11,777 bases of DNA from an uncultured Atopobium sp. Lineage in GTDB: Bacteria; Actinomycetota; Coriobacteriia; Coriobacteriales; Atopobiaceae. Below, piece by piece: positions 6,923-11,777 of this stretch; position 1 is the first letter of the stretch; the number at the start of each line of letters is the position of its first letter. A model generated the notes under the pieces. The model did not search any database. It saw nothing but the letters and a program-made list of their open reading frames with translations, and was not told the DNA's origin. The translations under genes were made by a program, and so were the position numbers. Location of the stretch: assembly GCA_946647055.1 (NCBI GenBank), contig CAMPCT010000052.1:1-11777 (forward strand). The letters are read 5' to 3'.

Positions 6923-7825
6923 CTAGTCGTGTTCCTGGACGGAGACGCCCTTCTCGCTGGCACGCATCGTCTGAACCCAGAAGTCGGGGGCCTCCTTGGC
7001 GACCGCCTGCTCGACCCGCGCGGCGGACTCGTCATCGGCGCAGAGGGCGAGCATTGCCGCACCAGAGCCCGAGATGAGGAACGTCGCCGCCCCTGCGTCG
7101 AGGGCGCAGGTCTGGAGGCGTTCGAAGTCGGGGATGAGCGTGGCGCGATAGGGCTCGTGCACGCGGTCGTGACAGCAGGCGCCGATGGCCTCGGGGTCGC
7201 CCGACGCCAGGGCGCTCACCATGGCGAGGCAACGCCCCACCTGCCAGGACACCGATCCCATGGGGACCATCGAGGGGAGGACGCGTCGTGCGTCGACCGT
7301 GAGCACGCGGTAGGACGGGGCTATGCAGACGAAGCGCAGCGACGGGGCGATGGGCCATCTCGTGGAGGTGGTGATGCCACCACCCACATACGAGCTCACG
7401 AGGCCGCCCATCACGGCGGGCGCGACGTTGTCGGGATGGCCCTCGATGCGCGTGGCGAGGTCGAGCGTGAACTGGCGGTCGAGGGGGTGCCCGGAGAGGA
7501 CTTGGGCCGCGACGATTCCGGCGACCACACAGGTCGAGCTTGACCCGAGGCCGCCCGAGGCGGGGATGGGGCAGTCCTCGTGGATGTGCAGCGCGTGCGA
7601 GGGAACCGCGAGCTCGTCGCAGGCGGTCAGGTACGAGGTCCACACGAGGTTGTCCGGGCCGCAGAGGCCCTCGTCGATGCCGGTGATCCGCAGGGCGTCC
7701 GAGATCTTGAAGGAATACGACGCAAACAGGTTGAGGGCAAGGCCCAGGACGTCGAAGCCCACGCCGAGGTTTGCGGAGGTCGCCGGCACGCGAACGGTGA
7801 TGCTGTCGATGGCAGCCGACGTCAT
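6923..7825 (-). CDS. thrB: Homoserine kinase (GHMP kinase family)
   Basis: ThrB phosphorylates homoserine with ATP to O-phosphohomoserine, the substrate of threonine synthase. The 300-residue length is typical. GHMP motif 1 is PATSANLGVGFDVLG at 14-28. The ATP-binding glycine loop is GGLGSSS at 91-97, followed by EGHPDNVAP at 128-136, which supplies family-conserved Glu/His residues near the active site. HEPYR lies at 223-227, and the C-terminal glycine motif SGSGAAM at 252-258. The ATG at 7825-7823 overlaps the thrC stop as ATGA, a 4-base overlap that implies translational coupling. thrH follows downstream. No internal damage is seen, so the kinase should be active even though a ThrH enzyme is present. 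Confidence 0.96.
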   Translation of the reverse strand: MTSAAIDSITVRVPATSANLGVGFDVLGLALNLFASYSFKISDALRITGIDEGLCGPDNLVWTSYLTACDELAVPSHALHIHEDCPIPASGGLGSSSTCVVAGIVAAQVLSGHPLDRQFTLDLATRIEGHPDNVAPAVMGGLVSSYVGGGITTSTRWPIAPSLRFVCIAPSYRVLTVDARRVLPSMVPMGSVSWQVGRCLAMVSALASGDPEAIGACCHDRVHEPYRATLIPDFERLQTCALDAGAATFLISGSGAAMLALCADDESAARVEQAVAKEAPDFWVQTMRASEKGVSVQEHD

Positions 7826-9312
7826 GAGAAGATCCTTGCGCTAGCCGCCTCGACGAAGGCGGTCATGCCTGCCTGGTCGATTACGTCCGGATGGAGGACG
7901 GGGGCGGAGCGCAGGCCAAAGATCTGGGCGGGCACGGGTACGCCGGTGAGGGACCCGAGCGTGTCCATGCAGTCAAAGCCGCTCATCCCGCTTACGTCGT
8001 TGCCCAGGGAGGCGAGCACGTCAGCCGAGAACTTGTAGGGGTTCGCGGTGGACAGGCACACGCGCGGGACGCCGTCTGCCGGGATGCGGTCGAGCACGCT
8101 CTTGGCCACGGCCGTGTGCGTGTCGATGAGCATGCCCAGGTTCTCCCAGGTCGAGCGGATGGTCGCGCTGGTCTCGGCATCGGTGGCGAAGCCACAGTCA
8201 AACGTCTCGTGCATGCGGTCCATGACGTCGGCGGACACGGAATAGGTCCCCTCGTTCGAGAGCTGGTCCATCCACGTGGCCACGCGCTCGCAGTCCCCGC
8301 TTGTGAGGTAGTAGAGCAGACGCTCGAGGTTGGACGAGACGAGGATGTCCATGGAGGGGGAGATGGTCTTCAGGAACTCGCGGAGGCGGTTGTTGGTGCC
8401 CGTCGAGATGAAGTCCGTGAGGACCTTGTTGGAGTTGGAGGCGACGATGAGCCTGCGCACGGGAAGGCCCATGCACTTGGCGTAGTAGCCGGCGAGGACG
8501 TCACCGAAGTTGCCGGTGGGAACGCAGAAGTCGACCGGCTCGCCAAGGCGCACGACCCCGCGCCTCACGAGCTCGGCGTAGGCGTAGACGTAGTAGCTCA
8601 CCTGCGGCACGAGGCGCCCCACGTTGATGGAGTTGGCGCTCGAGAGCACGACGCCGTGCTCGGCCAGACGCGCCGCGAGCTCGGGGTCGGCGAAGATGCT
8701 CTTGACCTGGTTCTGGCAGTCGTCGAAGTTCCCGTGAACGGCACAGACCGCGACGTTCGCCCCGCGCTGGGTGACCATCTGGAGGCGCTGCACGTCGGAG
8801 ACCTTCCCGTGCGGGAAGAAGACCGTGACGCCGCAGCCGGGGACGTCGGCAAAGCCGTCCAGCGCCGCCTTGCCGGTGTCGCCCGAGGTGGCGGTCACGA
8901 TCATGATGCCGTCGCCGTCCTTGGGACGGGCGCACGACATGAGGCGGGGGAGCATCTGGAGGGCGATGTCCTTGAAGGCGCAGGTGGGGCCATGCCACAG
9001 CTCGAGCAGCCAGTCGTCTCCCATGGGGACGAGGGGGGTGATGTCGGGCGTGTCGAAGTTGTCGGCGTAGGCGCCGGCGACACAGGCGGCGAGCTCCTCG
9101 GGGGTGTAGTCGGGCAGATGCGTCGAGAGCACGCGGCGGGAGATGTCGTGGAACCCCTCGCCCACGATGGCGTCGAGGTCGAGACGCAGGGTGCCCTCTG
9201 CCAGCGCGTCGCTCACGTAGAGGCCGCCGTCGGGGGCGAGCCCGCGCAGTATTGCTTGCTTGCTTGTAACAAGCTCGTCGGAGGACCTCGTGCTATGGTA
9301 GAAAATACTCAC
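7822..9312 (-). CDS. thrC: Threonine synthase (PLP-dependent, long form)
   Basis: ThrC converts O-phosphohomoserine and water to threonine and phosphate, using pyridoxal phosphate. The 496-residue product belongs to the long form with an N-terminal extension (about 1-80, including ILRGLAPDGGLYV), as in Escherichia coli and fungi. The PLP-binding lysine is Lys114 in HGPTCAFKD (107-115). The phosphate-binding loop is TSGDTGKAA at 142-150, and FCVPTGNFGDVLAGYYAK carries another conserved glycine loop. The start is GTG at 9312-9310, chosen because GAGGAG (9325-9320) lies 7 bases upstream. It heads the leftward thrC-thrB-thrH unit and is divergent from hom, whose start codon is 106 bases away. Confidence 0.96.
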   Translation of the reverse strand: MSIFYHSTRSSDELVTSKQAILRGLAPDGGLYVSDALAEGTLRLDLDAIVGEGFHDISRRVLSTHLPDYTPEELAACVAGAYADNFDTPDITPLVPMGDDWLLELWHGPTCAFKDIALQMLPRLMSCARPKDGDGIMIVTATSGDTGKAALDGFADVPGCGVTVFFPHGKVSDVQRLQMVTQRGANVAVCAVHGNFDDCQNQVKSIFADPELAARLAEHGVVLSSANSINVGRLVPQVSYYVYAYAELVRRGVVRLGEPVDFCVPTGNFGDVLAGYYAKCMGLPVRRLIVASNSNKVLTDFISTGTNNRLREFLKTISPSMDILVSSNLERLLYYLTSGDCERVATWMDQLSNEGTYSVSADVMDRMHETFDCGFATDAETSATIRSTWENLGMLIDTHTAVAKSVLDRIPADGVPRVCLSTANPYKFSADVLASLGNDVSGMSGFDCMDTLGSLTGVPVPAQIFGLRSAPVLHPDVIDQAGMTAFVEAASARIFS

Positions 9313-9353
9313 CTCTGTGCTCCTCGGGTCGTTGGTGCGTAGGAAAACCGCTC

Positions 9354-9382
9354 ACCACATCATACCGTCGAGACGGCATAAG
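9354..9382 (+). promoter_or_regulatory. Candidate weak promoter of hom-lysC
   Basis: ACCACA (9354-9359) and CATAAG (9377-9382) are spaced by 17 bases. Both match the consensus poorly (3/6 and 4/6). The region overlaps the leftward thrC -10 and the repeats at 9365-9389. Offered only as the best candidate in the gap. Confidence 0.25.
9359..9364 (-). promoter_or_regulatory. Candidate -10 of the thrC-thrB-thrH promoter
   Basis: On the minus strand 9364-9359 reads TATGAT, a 5/6 match to the -10 consensus. It would start transcription near 9352 and give a ~40-base leader. No good -35 is found at 16-18 bases, so the promoter may be weak or regulator-dependent. Confidence 0.4.
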
Positions 9383-9389
9383 AGACGGC
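9365..9389. promoter_or_regulatory. Dyad and direct repeat in the thrC/hom divergent region (candidate operator)
   Basis: CCGTC-GA-GACGG (9365-9376) is a perfect 5+2+5 dyad. Its right half belongs to GAGACGGC (9370-9377), which recurs exactly at 9382-9389, 12 bases on. The cluster sits between and over the candidate promoter elements of both arms. Confidence 0.4.
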
Positions 9390-9418
9390 TACTTCACAGA
9401 CTTGAAAGGTTGTGGCAC

Positions 9419-10552
9419 ATGACAACTATCGCAATCCTCGGTCACGGCGTCGTCGGACGCGGCGTGGAGACCATCGTCGACACGCGCGACCTTGGCGTCG
9501 AGATCGCCCATATCCTGGACCTCCCGCAGTTCTGCGAGGGTCCCCGCATGACCTCCAACTACCAGGACATCCTCGATGACCCGAGCGTCGAGGTCGTCGT
9601 GGAGTGCATGGGTGGCCTCGAGCCTGCCCGCACCTACATCCTTGCCGCTCTCAACGCCGGCAAGAGCGTGGTCACCTCCAACAAGGCCGTGGTCGCCGCC
9701 TTCTTCGACGAGTTCGTCGCTGCGGCAAACGCGAACGGCTCCTGCCTCTTCGTCGAGGCCACCTGCGGTGGCGGCATCCCGTGGATCGCAAGCATCGAGA
9801 AGGCCGCGCGCATTGATGCGATCGACCGCTTCCAGGGCATCCTCAACGGCACCACCAACTACATCATCGACCAGATGGTCAAGGGTGGCCTCGAGTTTGA
9901 CGTGGCGCTCTCCCAGGCCCAGGCGCTGGGCTACGCCGAGCGCGACCCGTCGGCGGACATCGACGGCATCGACATCGCCAACAAGACCATCATCACCGCG
10001 AGCATCGCCTTTGGCTGCGCCTGCACGCGCGAGCTCCCCGTCTGGGGCATCCGCACGCTCTCCAAGGCCGACCTCGACGTCCTCGCAGCCCAGGGCCTCT
10101 CCGTCAAGGTGCTGGGCAGGGGCGTGTCGCACGATGGCAGCTATGCCGTCGCGGTGAGCCCGGTCGCCATCCCGGTCCGCTCGCTCGAGGCCTGCGTGCC
10201 CGACAACTACAACCTCGCCACGCTCCACGGCGAGACCATCGGCGAGCTCAAGTTCTATGGCCAGGGTGCGGGCAGCCTCCCCACCGGCAACGCCATGGTC
10301 CAGGACGTCCTCGACTTCAAGGCCGGCAGGCGTCCCCACTACGACTTCTCGGCGGGCCTCTCGTACGACCCGTCCCTGCTCACCTGCGACTACGTCCTGC
10401 GCAGCGCCTATGACGCCGGCTGCACGGAGGAGCTCGCCCCCGGCTACGGCATCCTGCGCGGCCTCGACCCGGTGGCTGCCCGCGCCGTCCTCGACGCGGC
10501 CCTCGCCGCAGACCCCACGTCCTTCATGGCTGCGCTCCCGGAGGTGTTCTAG
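9419..10552 (+). CDS. hom: Homoserine dehydrogenase, short form without ACT domain
   Basis: This enzyme reduces aspartate semialdehyde to homoserine with NAD(P)H, the branch point toward threonine and methionine. The Rossmann loop GHGVVG is at 8-13. The family signature region includes GILNGTTNYI at 140-149 and GYAERDPSADIDGIDIANK at 171-189, where Lys189 aligns with the catalytic lysine. GQGAGSLPTG at 281-290 is also conserved. At 377 residues it lacks the C-terminal ACT domain that confers threonine feedback on many bacterial homologues (~420-430 residues). The ATG at 9419 has GAAAGG (9404-9409) 9 bases upstream and starts directly at the Rossmann strand. An in-frame upstream extension to 9317 would add a basic, implausible leader. 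lysC follows after 3 bases. Confidence 0.95.
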   Translation: MTTIAILGHGVVGRGVETIVDTRDLGVEIAHILDLPQFCEGPRMTSNYQDILDDPSVEVVVECMGGLEPARTYILAALNAGKSVVTSNKAVVAAFFDEFVAAANANGSCLFVEATCGGGIPWIASIEKAARIDAIDRFQGILNGTTNYIIDQMVKGGLEFDVALSQAQALGYAERDPSADIDGIDIANKTIITASIAFGCACTRELPVWGIRTLSKADLDVLAAQGLSVKVLGRGVSHDGSYAVAVSPVAIPVRSLEACVPDNYNLATLHGETIGELKFYGQGAGSLPTGNAMVQDVLDFKAGRRPHYDFSAGLSYDPSLLTCDYVLRSAYDAGCTEELAPGYGILRGLDPVAARAVLDAALAADPTSFMAALPEVF

Positions 10553-10555
10553 CAC

Positions 10556-11777
10556 ATGATCAAGGTTGCCAAGTTCGGCGGCTCGTCGGTCGCCTCCGCC
10601 GAGCAGTTCAAGAAGGTCAAACAGATCGTCAAGTCCGACCTGGGCAGGCGCTTCGTCGTCGTCTCGGCTGCGGGCAAGCGCTTCCCCGGTGACAACAAGA
10701 TCACCGACCTGCTCCTGCTGGTGAACGCCCACATCGAGTACCACGTCGACTGCACGCAGCTGCTCGCCGACATCGAGGCGCGCTTCGTCGAGATCGCCGA
10801 GGAGCTGGGCCTGTCCTATCCCATCGCCAAGAAGTTCGAGGAGTTCTCCTCCTGCATCAAGAGCCTCTCGCCCGAGTACATCGTGAGCCGCGGCGAGTGG
10901 TTCACGGGCCAGCTCATGGCGGAGTACCTTGGCCTGCCGTTCGTGGATGCCGCCGACGTCATCATCTTCCACCATGATGGGACGGTCGACGTCGACCGCA
11001 CCGCCACGGCCGTGCGCGAGGCGGTCCAGCACCAGGGCTCGTTCCTGCTGCCGGGCTTCTATGGCTCGACGGTCGAGGGCACCATCAAGCTCTTCCAGCG
11101 TGGCGGCGGCGACATCACGGGCGCCATCCTGGCCCGCTGCCTCGATGCCGACGTCTACGAGAACTGGACCGACGTCTCGGGCTTCCTCGCGGCAGACCCG
11201 CGCATCGTCGACAACCCCCGCACCATCCACCGCATCACCTTCGACGAGATGCGCGAGCTCTCCTACATGGGCGCCTCGGTGCTGCAGGAGGAGGCCATCT
11301 TCCCCGTGCGCGAGGTGGGCATCCCCATCCAGATCAAGAACACCAACGCGCCCGAGGACACCGGCACCACCATCCGCGAGACCGCGCGCGAGCGCAGCCA
11401 CGAGCACCTCATCACGGGCATCGCGGGCAAGCGCGACTTCATGGCGGTGCACATCCAGAAGGCGCACCTTCACAACGACGTGAGCTACATTCGCCGCGCC
11501 CTCTCCATCCTCGAGCGCTACAACGTCGCCGTCGAGCACATTCCCACGGGCGTCGACTCGTTCGGCATCGTCGTCAACGGGGCCGACGTGCGCGACACCA
11601 TCTACTCGATCGTCAACGACCTGCGCACCGAGCTCAAGCCCGACGCCATCTCGGTGGTCGACAAGCTGGCGCTCGTCTCGGTGGTCGGACGCAACATGTC
11701 CAGGCGTGCCGGCACCTCGGGTCGCATCTTCGGCGCGCTGGGCGAGGCGGGCATCAACATCCGCATGATCACGCAGA
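10556..11777 (+). CDS. lysC: Aspartokinase, 3' end cut by the window
   Basis: Aspartokinase phosphorylates aspartate, the first step of the lysine, threonine and methionine pathway. The frame is open from the ATG at 10556 to the window edge, giving 407 residues; the family usually has ~440-460, so about 40-50 are missing. The kinase domain has KFGGSSV at 6-12, VSAAGKRF at 36-43, SRGEWFTGQL at 111-120 and RGGGDITGA at 182-190, where most relatives have Ser in place of the third Gly. YENWTDVSGF at 201-210 is typical. ACT regulatory domains follow: the first from about 285, the second from about 371 with GRNMSRRAGTSGRIFGALG and the ligand-site-like GINIRMI at 399-405. GGAGG (10540-10544) within the hom end lies 11 bases upstream, and only 3 bases separate the genes, so they form an operon. 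The symbol could equally be ask. Confidence 0.93.
   Translation, partial: MIKVAKFGGSSVASAEQFKKVKQIVKSDLGRRFVVVSAAGKRFPGDNKITDLLLLVNAHIEYHVDCTQLLADIEARFVEIAEELGLSYPIAKKFEEFSSCIKSLSPEYIVSRGEWFTGQLMAEYLGLPFVDAADVIIFHHDGTVDVDRTATAVREAVQHQGSFLLPGFYGSTVEGTIKLFQRGGGDITGAILARCLDADVYENWTDVSGFLAADPRIVDNPRTIHRITFDEMRELSYMGASVLQEEAIFPVREVGIPIQIKNTNAPEDTGTTIRETARERSHEHLITGIAGKRDFMAVHIQKAHLHNDVSYIRRALSILERYNVAVEHIPTGVDSFGIVVNGADVRDTIYSIVNDLRTELKPDAISVVDKLALVSVVGRNMSRRAGTSGRIFGALGEAGINIRMITQ

Noticed and set aside
5258..7543. A 761-codon plus-strand open frame across the orphan gene, thrH and thrB
   Set aside because: It runs through a terminator and convergent genes, its product is Arg/Gly/His-rich nonsense, and it matches codon-bias shadowing.
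9317..9418. Extended start of hom at 9317
   Set aside because: It would run through the divergent promoter region and add a basic leader that homoserine dehydrogenases do not have; the ATG at 9419 has a good ribosome binding site.
9313..9418. Threonine leader peptide or attenuator for the threonine genes
   Set aside because: No short frame with Thr or Ile runs and no terminator/antiterminator pair is seen in the gap.
9389..11539. A 716-codon open frame on the minus strand opposite hom and lysC
   Set aside because: It is the high-GC shadow of two well-identified genes, with Asp/Val/Leu-rich low-complexity sequence and no recognisable motif.

Overview
The window is high-GC chromosomal DNA (GC-ending codons throughout, alternative GTG and TTG starts, extended -10 promoters) from what is most likely a Gram-positive actinobacterium. 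The neighbourhood, the long Ala/Pro/Lys/Arg-rich Rho extension and the gene set fit class Coriobacteriia (Olsenella/Atopobium-like). That placement is an inference from gene content and style, not from a marker gene comparison. Everything recognisable is core metabolism or gene expression. I see no phage, transposon, CRISPR, toxin or defence genes.

Layout, left to right. Positions 1-160 are non-coding and hold a 60-base sequence repeated at a 93-base period, rich in hairpins. argS (263-2107, +) follows, with its own extended -10 promoter and a strong intrinsic terminator. rho (2416-4548, +) starts from a TTG codon. It has a roughly 175-base leader with four consecutive stem-loops and a C-rich, G-poor stretch that could be a Rho-loading site, and it ends in a 15-bp-stem terminator. 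Next is an unrecognised gene (4878-6191, +) for a single-pass membrane-anchored protein, with a long untranslated leader, a dyad upstream of its promoter and its own terminator.

The right half is a threonine/aspartate-family divergon. On the minus strand, thrC (threonine synthase), thrB (homoserine kinase, overlapping thrC by 4 bases) and thrH (a HAD-family phosphoserine phosphatase/homoserine phosphotransferase) read leftward. On the plus strand, hom (homoserine dehydrogenase) and lysC (aspartokinase, cut by the window end) read rightward. A 106-base intergenic region between thrC and hom holds a short dyad and an overlapping direct repeat that could coordinate both arms.

Together, lysC, hom, thrB and thrC cover aspartate to aspartyl phosphate and homoserine to threonine; the aspartate-semialdehyde dehydrogenase step (asd) is not in the window. 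ThrH offers a second route to phosphohomoserine, or a serine-making phosphatase, inside the threonine operon. The most interesting points are the thrH/thrB pairing, the structured C-rich rho leader, the very long low-complexity Rho N-terminus, the orphan membrane protein and the composite repeat upstream of argS.
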